From Chloroflexota bacterium (GTDB lineage Bacteria > Chloroflexota > Anaerolineae > Anaerolineales > UBA11579), in NCBI GenBank assembly GCA_016191875.1, contig JACPVG010000012.1:1-64000 (forward strand): DNA of 64,000 nt, in the 5' to 3' direction. The notes beneath the pieces are model-generated. The model did not search any database. It was not told the origin of the DNA and saw only the letters and a list, made by a program, of their open reading frames with translations. Positions 9,577 to 17,068 of the stretch are shown in pieces (position 1 is the first letter of the stretch; each line of letters opens with the position of its first letter). Both the position numbers and the translations under genes were made by a program.

Positions 9577-10190
9577 TTTTTCTCTTCCAGCAGGGCGCGC
9601 AGGTCGGCGAGGGCCTGGGCGGAGTCCTGGAAGCGGATAGCGTGCAGGCCCAGGGCGCGGGCGGCGGCGACGTGGGGTTCGTAGTCGTCCACGAAGACGG
9701 CCTCCTCCGCCAGACAGCCGGCTTTTTCCAGCGCCATCTCGAAGATGGCCGGGTCGGGCTTCATCAGGCCGACCTCGGCGGAGATGACCAGGTGGTGGAA
9801 GGCATGGTCGATGCCCCAGCCCTGCATCTCGCGGCGCAACGTGGGCAGATGGTTGCTCACCAGCACCAGCCGGTAGCCGCCTTTGAGGCGGCGCAATTCA
9901 GCCACCAGGGCGTAATCCACCACGTCGCCGGCGTAGAACTCGGCCAGCATCGCCGGGATGTCTTCGACCGGCAGGCCCAGGCTGGCGGCCAGCCCGGCGT
10001 GGTAGTCCGCCTCGCTCACCTCGCCCAGTTGCAGGGCGTTGCGGCCGTCCGTCAGCCCGAAGACCAGGTCGTTGAGTTCCTGGCGCGTGCGCCCCAGCCG
10101 GGCGGCCAGAGCGTCACGCGGCGCCGGGTCTGCGGTGCGGACGAGCACGCCGCCGAGGTCCCAGAGGAGGGCATGGATGGGCATAGGCAT
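9570..10190 (-). CDS. HAD-family hydrolase
   Basis: HALLWDLGGVLVRT ... LVLVSNHLP ... VGLMKPDPAIF ... VFVDDYEPHVAAARALGL. Confidence 0.85.
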   Translation of the reverse strand: MPMPIHALLWDLGGVLVRTADPAPRDALAARLGRTRQELNDLVFGLTDGRNALQLGEVSEADYHAGLAASLGLPVEDIPAMLAEFYAGDVVDYALVAELRRLKGGYRLVLVSNHLPTLRREMQGWGIDHAFHHLVISAEVGLMKPDPAIFEMALEKAGCLAEEAVFVDDYEPHVAAARALGLHAIRFQDSAQALADLRALLEEKNM

Positions 10191-11231
10191 TCACTCCAGC
10201 GCGGTGGTCGAGATCTCTTCGCCGGCGCGCAGCACTTTCTCGTAGCGGTCGATGCGGCGGTGGACGTGCATGCCGGCCTTTTCGTACAGGCGCACGGCAC
10301 CGGTCAGGCTGCCGGCATCCACGTGCAGGGTGGCGGCTTTGAGGCCGCGGGCATCGAAGGCGCGGAACGAGTGCAGCAGCAGGGCGCGGCCGAGGCCGCG
10401 TTTGCGCCACGGGCGGCGCACGCCCAGCGTGGCGACGTAGCCCGCCGTACGGTCCTCATCGTCCCACTTGCGGCACAGGCTCATCCCGGCGATCTGGTCG
10501 CCATCCCTGGCCAGGAACCACAGGGCGGGGTCGAAGGCCTCATCGCCGAGGGCGAAGTGCTGGAAGCGTGGGAAACCGCTCTCGAACGGCTCATGGATGT
10601 AGCCGTAGTGGTCCTGGAAGGCGTCCACGATGGCGCGGTAGACGGCTTCGGCTTCGCCCGGATGATTGTAGGTCTCAATGCGGATGCCCTGCGGCCACTC
10701 GGGGGCATCGACCTCGCCGTCGAAATCACGGCGCATCTTGAAGGCATGGCGGAAAAGCGTGAAACCGTGGCCGGCCAGCAGGTCGGCGGCGGGCTGCCAG
10801 CCGCCATAGGCGAAGGCGCGGATGGCGAAGCGCAGATGCTCCGGGGCGGCGGCCAGATGCTGGGCGGCGCGCCCGTCGGCCCAGGCCAGCAGGGCGCCGC
10901 CCAGCCCCCGGTTCATGTGGTCCGGGTCGACGCGGCCGAAGACCATTGGATAGACCTGCGGCTTGACCAGGGCGAACATGTCCTGGTAGGCGGCCAGCTC
11001 GCCGCCCGGAGCGAAGATCGCCAGCGAGTCGGCGGCCAGGTCCAGGCCGGGGGCCTGGAGCTCCTTGCGCAGTTCGGTCTCGTTGTAGTCTTCCACGCTG
11101 ATCATCACCTGGCTGGTACGGTTGAGCAGGCGCGTGATGGCGGGCACATCCTCCAGCGTGGCCGGGCGGGCGGTGTAGCCGGGCGGCAGATTCAGTTGGG
11201 TGTTTGTTTCGGTCAACATAGCATTCTCCAA
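10191..11231 (-). CDS. GNAT-family N-acetyltransferase (two GNAT modules)
   Basis: ATLGVRRPWRKRGLGRALLLHSFRAF motif and VDAGSLTGAVRLYEKAGM; N-terminal module RPATLEDVPAITRLLN. Confidence 0.85.
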   Translation of the reverse strand: MENAMLTETNTQLNLPPGYTARPATLEDVPAITRLLNRTSQVMISVEDYNETELRKELQAPGLDLAADSLAIFAPGGELAAYQDMFALVKPQVYPMVFGRVDPDHMNRGLGGALLAWADGRAAQHLAAAPEHLRFAIRAFAYGGWQPAADLLAGHGFTLFRHAFKMRRDFDGEVDAPEWPQGIRIETYNHPGEAEAVYRAIVDAFQDHYGYIHEPFESGFPRFQHFALGDEAFDPALWFLARDGDQIAGMSLCRKWDDEDRTAGYVATLGVRRPWRKRGLGRALLLHSFRAFDARGLKAATLHVDAGSLTGAVRLYEKAGMHVHRRIDRYEKVLRAGEEISTTALE

Positions 11232-11233
11232 AA

Positions 11234-11305
11234 AGGAATTGGTAACTGGTAATTTGTAATCAGGGGTACTGACAAATTGCCAGTTACCCGTTTCTAATTA
11301 CCGAT
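11234..11305. repeat. heptamer microrepeat array (AATTGGT AACTGGT AATTTGT AATCAGG ... AAATTGC CAGTTAC CCGTTTC TAATTAC)
   Basis: Direct reading, period 7. Confidence 0.7.
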
Positions 11306-12319
11306 GATGGCCTTCCGATACGTCACACCTTTGCGTTCCACGACGTAGCCCACGCTCTCATAGAGTTGCAGGGCGCCGTTGGGGTTCTGGGCGTCGACGC
11401 CCAGGGCGGTCTCGGTCATGCCCATTTCCCTGAACATCTTCATGCTCTCGGTGAGCAGGTAACGGGCGAGGCCCTGCTTGCGCCACGGGCGGCGGGTGCT
11501 GATGCCTTCGGTATAGCCACGCTGGCGGCTGTACTCTTCGTTCTCTTCCTTGTTCACGAAGTTCTGCACCTGGCCAGCGATCTGGTCGCCCGCCCAACCC
11601 ACTTTCCAGAGCGGGTATTCGTCCTTCACGTTCTTGAGCCAGCCCTGGTACTGGTCTTCGGTGGGCGGCACATAACCCCAGTGGTCGCGGAAGGCATCCT
11701 GGCTGGCATCCCAACAGGCGCGCAGCAGGTCGGCGGTGATGGGCCGGACGTCGATGCCGGGCGGGCAGGGCACATCCAGAATCGGTTGGCTGAGGTCGCG
11801 GCGCATGCCGAAGCCATAGCGCACCGGCTGGAAGCCGCGCGCCTGCCAGATGCCGGTGAGCCAGGTCTCGTGGTCATCGGCAAAGACTTCCAACTGGGCG
11901 TCTTTTCCGGCGGCGTGTTGGGCGGCGATCTGGCGCAAACGGGCTTCGAACCAATCGGCCATGGCGTGGGCCAGGGCGTCGTGGCGGGCGGCGGGTTTGG
12001 TGAACAGCAGGTAGACGTAGCGGCGCAGACCGCTTTCTTCCTGCATCCACCATGCCCGGCCATACGCTTCCACCTGGCCATCCAGCTCAACGAAAAGCAT
12101 GTCCTGGTGAGGGTCGCAGTTCAGCAAGTGCTGGTAGTTGGTGGTGATGACTTCCAACGTGTCGGAGCGTTCGCTGCCGTCGGCGCGCTTCATGCCGTTG
12201 ATGACCGCCAGGATGTTGGCGTAGTCGCTTTCGCCGGCAAAAGTGCGGAAGGTGAGGCCCGGCAGGATCGCGGTATCCGGCAGCGGAAGGGTCTGAGTGA
12301 TTTCAATGGCGTGTGACAT
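11294..12319 (-). CDS. GNAT-family N-acetyltransferase (two GNAT modules)
   Basis: GISTRRPWRKQGLARYLLTESMKMF and VDAQNPNGALQLYESVGY; paralogous to the 10191-11231 gene. Confidence 0.85.
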   Translation of the reverse strand: MSHAIEITQTLPLPDTAILPGLTFRTFAGESDYANILAVINGMKRADGSERSDTLEVITTNYQHLLNCDPHQDMLFVELDGQVEAYGRAWWMQEESGLRRYVYLLFTKPAARHDALAHAMADWFEARLRQIAAQHAAGKDAQLEVFADDHETWLTGIWQARGFQPVRYGFGMRRDLSQPILDVPCPPGIDVRPITADLLRACWDASQDAFRDHWGYVPPTEDQYQGWLKNVKDEYPLWKVGWAGDQIAGQVQNFVNKEENEEYSRQRGYTEGISTRRPWRKQGLARYLLTESMKMFREMGMTETALGVDAQNPNGALQLYESVGYVVERKGVTYRKAIIGN

Positions 12320-12377
12320 TTCTGTTTCTCTTTTCCTTGTGTGTCAGGGCGGGGAAGGGGATGACCCTTCCCACGCC

Positions 12378-12578
12378 CTAGTGGTCCTGCAATTCCGGCG
12401 TCTCGAACTCGTCCGCTGGCGCCTGGCTATCGGCCGGGTCGCCGGCCGCCTGGTTCAGTTGCCGCATCACGGCGGCGAACTCGGCCCGGGCGGCTTTCAT
12501 GGCGTTGGCGTGCGCCTGGCGAGCCAGGGCAATGGCGTCCGGCAACACGGGGTTGCGTCTGTCCTGTAAAGCGCTCAT
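12378..12578 (-). CDS. small hypothetical protein (66 aa)
   Basis: MSALQDRRNPVLPDAIALARQAHANAMKAARAEF...; AGAGG upstream of ATG; first sizeable ORF downstream of the attenuator-like leader. Confidence 0.5.
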   Translation of the reverse strand: MSALQDRRNPVLPDAIALARQAHANAMKAARAEFAAVMRQLNQAAGDPADSQAPADEFETPELQDH

Positions 12579-12639
12579 GGCTGCCTCTTCTTCTCAATGC
12601 GGTTCAACAGGGCGGGAGGCAACCGGGTTTCTTTTCTGG

Positions 12640-12708
12640 TTACTCCCGCCGGCGGACGCGGTCGCGTCCCAATCCAACAGCGGTCTCGATTTTCTCGTGC
12701 TCTTCCAT
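12640..12708 (-). CDS. possible 22-aa small ORF (MEEHEKIETAVGLGRDRVRRRE)
   Basis: ATG 12708 preceded by GGAG (TGAGGAGCACGAGATG); lies between terminator and the 66-aa ORF. Coding status unproven. Confidence 0.35.
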   Translation of the reverse strand: MEEHEKIETAVGLGRDRVRRRE

Positions 12709-12759
12709 CTCGTGCTCCTCAGTGATCGGTGATTGCATCTTCTGCCTGCCCGGCAAACA

Positions 12760-12804
12760 AAAACGGCCGCCGGGCGCCCCTTGCGGGGGTTCCGTGGCCG
12801 TTTT
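12760..12804 (-). terminator. intrinsic terminator of attenuator (3:4 helix)
   Basis: RNA AAAACGGCC-ACGGAACCCCCGCAAGGGGCGCCCGGC-GGCCGUUUU UGUUU: 9-bp outer stem with inner CCCC-GCAA-GGGG and U-tract. Confidence 0.8.
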
Positions 12805-12867
12805 GAGGGCTAACCTTCTACGCCCTTAAACAATTCGGCCACGGACTTGTGCCTGCGTCCATGGCCG
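12792..12867 (-). promoter_or_regulatory. attenuator segments 1, 2, 3 (protector 1:2 and antiterminator 2:3)
   Basis: Seg1 CGGCCAUGGAC (12867-12857), seg2 GUCCGUGGCCG (12846-12836), seg3 CGGCCACGG (12800-12792). 1:2 is 11 bp with one G-U; 2:3 is 9 bp perfect; 2:3 and 3:4 are mutually exclusive. Confidence 0.75.
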
Positions 12868-12896
12868 GGGTGGGTTCTATCGAACGTTTGTTCCGG

Positions 12897-12989
12897 TCAG
12901 CAGACGCACTGCGACAAGGCGAATCCATCGCCCGCGCCCTTCGAGGCGGTGCGGGTGACTGCAATGAGGTTGGGGGTGTACTTCACCAT
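12897..12989 (-). CDS. putative leader peptide (30 aa: MVKYTPNLIAVTRTASKGAGDGFALSQCVC)
   Basis: ATG 12989 with AAAGGAG SD at 13007-13001; TGA at 12899-12897; located between promoter and attenuator stems. Confidence 0.5.
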   Translation of the reverse strand: MVKYTPNLIAVTRTASKGAGDGFALSQCVC

Positions 12990-13027
12990 TTGCCGTGCGT
13001 CTCCTTTCCTGGATTTACAACTCGCCT

Positions 13028-13057
13028 ATCCTACCACCGGAATTCAGCGGGTGTCAA
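13028..13057 (-). promoter_or_regulatory. sigma70-type promoter TTGACA-N18-TAGGAT
   Basis: Minus strand: TTGACA (13057-13052), 18-nt spacer, TAGGAT (13033-13028), about 40 nt upstream of leader ATG. Confidence 0.65.
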
Positions 13058-13253
13058 GGGATTTGCGGCGCGCGAAACCTGCAACAGGTACAGGCTGCCC
13101 TCTCTGGCCGGGTCAGATGTCACTTTGTTTCCGGCCTGCATACACGACAATAAAGACAGGCACTGTCATGCATCGCGGACAGGGTCAACTGTACCGGTCA
13201 ACTGCATCCGACGGGTAGCCTGCCGGACCAACACAATTGAAAAGGAGACAAAG

Positions 13254-13749
13254 ATGACCCCTCCGATGGATGAGAACACCATTGCGTTATTTAAGGCTAT
13301 CGAGACTAAAGAGCCAAAGAGGGTGCTGGAAGCGCTAAAGAGTGGCGCGGATGCCAATGCCCGCGATGGCTGGGGAACCGCTGCCTTGAAATACGCGATG
13401 GCGTTTGGTGATGTGGAAACTGCAAAAACATTAATTGCACATGGGGCGAAGGTTAAAGATCAGGACATCTTACCGGAGCTGGCTGCCTACGGACGCGGCG
13501 GCGCTGAGATGGCAAGACTTCTGTTGAAGGCAGGTGCCAATGTGGATGAACGAACCGGGAGCGGGTATACGCCCCTGCTCATTGCGGCTGGCAGGGGCGT
13601 ATACGGATATCGTCAAAGTCCTGCTGGAGGCCGGTGCGGATGTGCATGCGGTGGGCGACAGCAAGCGGAAAGCGAAAGGCTTGGCCTATGAGCGTGGCTA
13701 TACGGAAACTGCTCACCTAATTGAGACTTATGAGAAAGGACAACCCTAA
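13254..13749 (+). pseudogene. ankyrin-repeat protein, frameshifted at the GGGG run 13594-13597
   Basis: MTPPMDENTIALFKAIETKEPKRVLEALKSGADANARDGWG...NVDERTGSGYTPLLIAAGR in frame of 13254, continuing as AYTDIVKVLLEAGADVHAV...ETYEKGQP in the frame of 13534. Start has AAAGGAG. Confidence 0.75.
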
Positions 13750-13783
13750 CCTGTGGTGGATAACACCACGTAGAAAGGAAGGA

Positions 13784-14197
13784 ATGGTGGACCCCCACCA
13801 GGCAGAGAAACTCTGGCAAGAGGCCTATGACCTTTTTTGCGGCGACAAGAGAAAAGGTCATGTCAAAGCGATTGAAATCGCTTCACTCCTCATCAAGGAT
13901 GGGCCAATTGACGCTGTCACCAAATCTAGATTGCAGTGCTTTATCGCGGATAACTACTCTCAGAAACTTGGGCAGCATGACAAAGCCATTGAGTACTACG
14001 AAGAGGCACTTAGAACCGATCCTGGGAATTCTTTGGCTGGTTCAAACCTGGGGTGTGTCTACCTGATGGAAAAGAAGGACTACGAATCTGCGGCAAGAAT
14101 CCTTCAGCAAACACTGAATCGTGGCATCGAGAGTGTATTTGTTCGGGAATCAACGCGGGATTGGTTAGCTGAAGCAAAACAAAAGATTGGACGTTAA
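13784..14197 (+). CDS. tetratricopeptide (TPR)-like repeat protein
   Basis: QHDKAIEYYEEALRTDPGNSLAGSNLGCVYLMEKKDYESAARILQQTL; ATG 13784 preceded by AAGGAAGG. Confidence 0.7.
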   Translation: MVDPHQAEKLWQEAYDLFCGDKRKGHVKAIEIASLLIKDGPIDAVTKSRLQCFIADNYSQKLGQHDKAIEYYEEALRTDPGNSLAGSNLGCVYLMEKKDYESAARILQQTLNRGIESVFVRESTRDWLAEAKQKIGR

Positions 14198-14351
14198 CAG
14201 TCGAGAACCGTTTATCATCTGGCTGGATAAATCGCTGCTGTTCTCTTTCTTCAGAGAAGCGGCAAGGGAGGCTCTTGAGAGAATTGGGAAGTAGAAGGTG
14301 CTCCTGTTTTGTGTTGTGAGACATCTGGAGACTGGTTCCGAAAATCAAGTC

Positions 14352-14462
14352 GCGTAACAGCGCATGCACCCGACAGGGGCAAGGCTGCTCCAAAGTTTGA
14401 AGCCTTTGAATAATTTTGTGGTCTTGCGTTCTCGCCCCTGCTGGTAACGCAAGCCGTCGGGC
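14352..14462 (+). repeat. attC/VCR-like imperfect palindromic element A
   Basis: GCGTAACAGCGCATGCACCCGACAGGGGC...CGCCCCTGCTGGTAACGCAAGCCGTCGGGC; shares arm sequences with elements at 15396 and 59860. Confidence 0.55.
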
Positions 14463-14541
14463 ACACATAAAGTTTTTGTCCAGAAAAGCTATTTGTTCAA
14501 AAAAGAACTCACTCACAAATTTCCATAATTTGGAGATAGCA

Positions 14542-15366
14542 ATGCCTAATAACGAAGCTCCCGATATTCGCCAACTCCAGAAATCTGGTAATGTTCGCGC
14601 ATTGCTTGGCCTATTGAATCATTCTCGCACAGAGGTCAAAATAGGCGCTGCTGAGGCTCTATCTAGTATGGACTTAAAACCTGGTGACAGGAAAAAAACC
14701 CATAAGCAAATAACCAAAACCCTGAAACGGGTCAAATCCCAAGAAGCCTTTACTTCCATTGTGCCAATCTCAATCGGAGTATATCGGCATTCTCTTATCT
14801 CCTTAGAAAGTTTGAGTTCAACAGAAACCCTGATACGCGTTTACACTGTTTGGTTCGATGTATATCTGGAACTACTTAAGCAACACAAGCGGATTTTTGG
14901 AGATCGATTCAGGTTAGCTGTTGATTCCGACCGTATCCGGCATACTCAAATTGAGCAGATTGCTCAAAGAGTTCTAACTTTGGCAGCACGTTCAACCGAC
15001 ACGTTCAAGGATGGGAAATTTCAACTTCGATTCATCATAGAAACTGTGGGGTACCTTGACCAGTTGGTTAGCCTGGAAGGACATAAATACCTGACGATGG
15101 AAGGATATGAAGGAGATCACGACTGGACACTTTCCAGATCAGTCTACAAAAAATTATGTGAACGAATGGAAGAATACTGCGGTCAGAAATTTGGATGGAA
15201 TAGGCTTCGCGAAAATATTATGGCTTTAATTATGAAAGGTGAGATCGATTTATCAAACACTCCTTTCCTTGACACAAAACATTTATCCCTAATTGAAAAA
15301 CGTACTGACCTTGCATCGATGTTACCTTATGTTGCTGCCATGAAAGAACTAGATCGTGGTTATTAA
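14542..15366 (+). CDS. hypothetical protein with N-terminal HEAT-like segment (AT-rich orphan)
   Basis: 274 aa from ATG 14542 (GGAGATAGCAATG); GNVRALLGLLNHSRTEVKIGAAEALSSM resembles a HEAT repeat; local AT-rich composition. Confidence 0.65.
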   Translation: MPNNEAPDIRQLQKSGNVRALLGLLNHSRTEVKIGAAEALSSMDLKPGDRKKTHKQITKTLKRVKSQEAFTSIVPISIGVYRHSLISLESLSSTETLIRVYTVWFDVYLELLKQHKRIFGDRFRLAVDSDRIRHTQIEQIAQRVLTLAARSTDTFKDGKFQLRFIIETVGYLDQLVSLEGHKYLTMEGYEGDHDWTLSRSVYKKLCERMEEYCGQKFGWNRLRENIMALIMKGEIDLSNTPFLDTKHLSLIEKRTDLASMLPYVAAMKELDRGY

Positions 15367-15395
15367 TCAGCCTTGAGCTAAGCAGTAGAAAGTGC

Positions 15396-15436
15396 TCCCA
15401 ACACGGCGTGCACCCGACGAGTGGGAAGCCGCGCCG
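15396..15436 (+). repeat. attC/VCR-like element B (left half only)
   Basis: TCCCAACACGGCGTGCACCCGACGAGTGGGAAGCCGCGCC versus element C GCCCAACAAGGCGTGCAGTGGACAGCAGGAAGCCGCCGC. Confidence 0.5.
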
Positions 15437-15481
15437 AACGAGTAACCTGCCAAACCTGCTCGATTGGAAAGGAGTTCAGTG

Positions 15482-15934
15482 ATGAAGACCAGGCACATAT
15501 TCAAGAAACTCGTCGGCTTTACGGTGATGATGGCGTTGTTGGGGTGTGGCGCCTCTTCCGGTCTGCTCGGGCCGACCCCCACGCCGGAACCCACCGCCAC
15601 GCCTGCGCCGCTGGCGAAGTCGGGCCATTGGAAAGGCGACCCCAATGTGTCCTTTGATGTAAGCGCGGATGGGGAAGTGAACAATTTCCGCATCGTTATC
15701 GCTGGAGACTGCATTCTGGAGATACTTCGACCGGTTGCCATCAATGCTGACGGCTCGATGAGCATTGGCGAAGTGGATTCTGACGGCCAGCCGGTGAATG
15801 ACGGCATCGTGGGCACGTTTGGCACGGCAACCACCATCCAGGGAACCATTGCCAATCCTTTTATCTGCGGGTCCTATAAGTACGGGATGTCGGCGGACAT
15901 GGCGGAGTGGAGTGCGGTGTGGGTGGGGCCGTAA
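15482..15934 (+). CDS. lipoprotein, tandem paralog 1
   Basis: MKTRHIFKKLVGFTVMMALLGCGASS lipobox; GHWKGDPNVSFDVSADGEVNNF; SD GGAAAGGAG. Confidence 0.75.
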   Translation: MKTRHIFKKLVGFTVMMALLGCGASSGLLGPTPTPEPTATPAPLAKSGHWKGDPNVSFDVSADGEVNNFRIVIAGDCILEILRPVAINADGSMSIGEVDSDGQPVNDGIVGTFGTATTIQGTIANPFICGSYKYGMSADMAEWSAVWVGP

Positions 15935-15988
15935 TCGGCGCCCGAAATCCACTACAGGATGAATCGCCCCCTGGAAAGGAGCGAAGCA

Positions 15989-16456
15989 ATGAACGTGTAC
16001 AAGACCTATAGCAAAGTCATAGGTTTAGCGCTGGTCATGGGGCTGCTACTGGGTTGCGGGGCGGCCAGCAGCATCCTTGTCCCCACCGCCACGCCGGAAC
16101 CCACCGCCACGCCTGCGCCGCTGGCGAAGCCGGGCCACTGGGAGGGCGACCCCGAAGTGTCTTTTGATGTGAGCGCAGAGGGGACCGTCAGCAACTTCAC
16201 CATGCTGGTAGCGGGTGATTGCCGGGTGAAAATCAATACTACGATAAGAATTGGTGGCGGGGATGTCCTTGTCATTGGCAACATTGGCCTCGATGGCAAG
16301 CCGTTTGACAATGGCATCGTCGGCAGATTTGACTCCAGCACCCACATTCAGGGGACTATCGCATCTCCGTATGTGTGCGGCAGCGTTGGGGTAATTTCCA
16401 CCTATTACTTACCGGAGGCCCTGACGGGTTGGAGTGCCGAATGGGTGGGGCCGTGA
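15989..16456 (+). CDS. lipoprotein, tandem paralog 2
   Basis: MNVYKTYSKVIGLALVMGLLLGCGAASS lipobox; GHWEGDPEVSFDVSAEGTVSNF; SD GGAAAGGAG. Confidence 0.75.
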   Translation: MNVYKTYSKVIGLALVMGLLLGCGAASSILVPTATPEPTATPAPLAKPGHWEGDPEVSFDVSAEGTVSNFTMLVAGDCRVKINTTIRIGGGDVLVIGNIGLDGKPFDNGIVGRFDSSTHIQGTIASPYVCGSVGVISTYYLPEALTGWSAEWVGP

Positions 16457-16512
16457 CTTCAGCCCGGTATCCACGGAGCAGGGGGCGATCTCCCCTCGAA
16501 AGGAGCAGTGCC

Positions 16513-17022
16513 ATGATTCCAGCCCTACGATTGAAGAAAGTTGCCGCGCTTCTGGCAATCGCCGCGCTGACGCTGAGTTGCAATGTCTTATCGCAAGCGC
16601 CGACGGCCACCCCGGCGCCCACCCCCACCCGAACGACCATCCCGACGGCGACGCTGACCCCAACCCCTGAGGCCAGCCCGACCCCGCCGGGCTACCCGAA
16701 TGCCGGTCATTGGGAAGGCGAAGGGGTGTCGTTTGATGTCACCCAGGATGGGCGCGTGACCAACTTCTCGATTGAGTTGAGCGACTGCATCGTGAAACTG
16801 GGGTCGATAGCCGTAATCTCGGAAGATTATGAATTCAGGTTCGGCACAATGACCAGCAGCGGGCCGGTGTACGATGGCATCCTGGGAACTTTCACATCCT
16901 CCACAACCATGACCGGTACAAATGCCAATCCATTCACCTGCTCTTCAGTGCCGGGATTTTCGACCACTATCACCTGGTATGGCGGCACACCGCCCTGGTG
17001 GGCCAAGTGGGTAGGGCCATAA
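16513..17022 (+). CDS. lipoprotein, tandem paralog 3
   Basis: MIPALRLKKVAALLAIAALTLSCNVLS; GHWEGEGVSFDVTQDGRVTNFSIELSDC...TGTNANPFTCSS. Confidence 0.75.
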   Translation: MIPALRLKKVAALLAIAALTLSCNVLSQAPTATPAPTPTRTTIPTATLTPTPEASPTPPGYPNAGHWEGEGVSFDVTQDGRVTNFSIELSDCIVKLGSIAVISEDYEFRFGTMTSSGPVYDGILGTFTSSTTMTGTNANPFTCSSVPGFSTTITWYGGTPPWWAKWVGP

Positions 17023-17068
17023 TAGCCTGAGGCAGGTATGGGGCCGCCCCGGCAGGTACAATTGGCGT

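Noticed and set aside
12861-12905. Alternative leader ORF ATGGACGCAGGCACAAGTCCGTGGCCGAATTGTTTAAGGGCGTAG (MDAGTSPWPNCLRA) within segments 1-2
   Set aside because: No SD before the ATG (12863, minus strand); kept only as a possibility if the leader is studied experimentally.
13195-13230. Possible fourth attC-like remnant (CAACTGCATCCGACGGGTAGCC)
   Set aside because: Only about 15 nt resemble the left arm of elements A/B; too short to claim.
12849-13253. N-terminal extension of the 280-aa ankyrin ORF
   Set aside because: Overlaps the promoter/leader/attenuator on the other strand and lacks ankyrin sequence; ATG 13254 with AAAGGAG is the better start.
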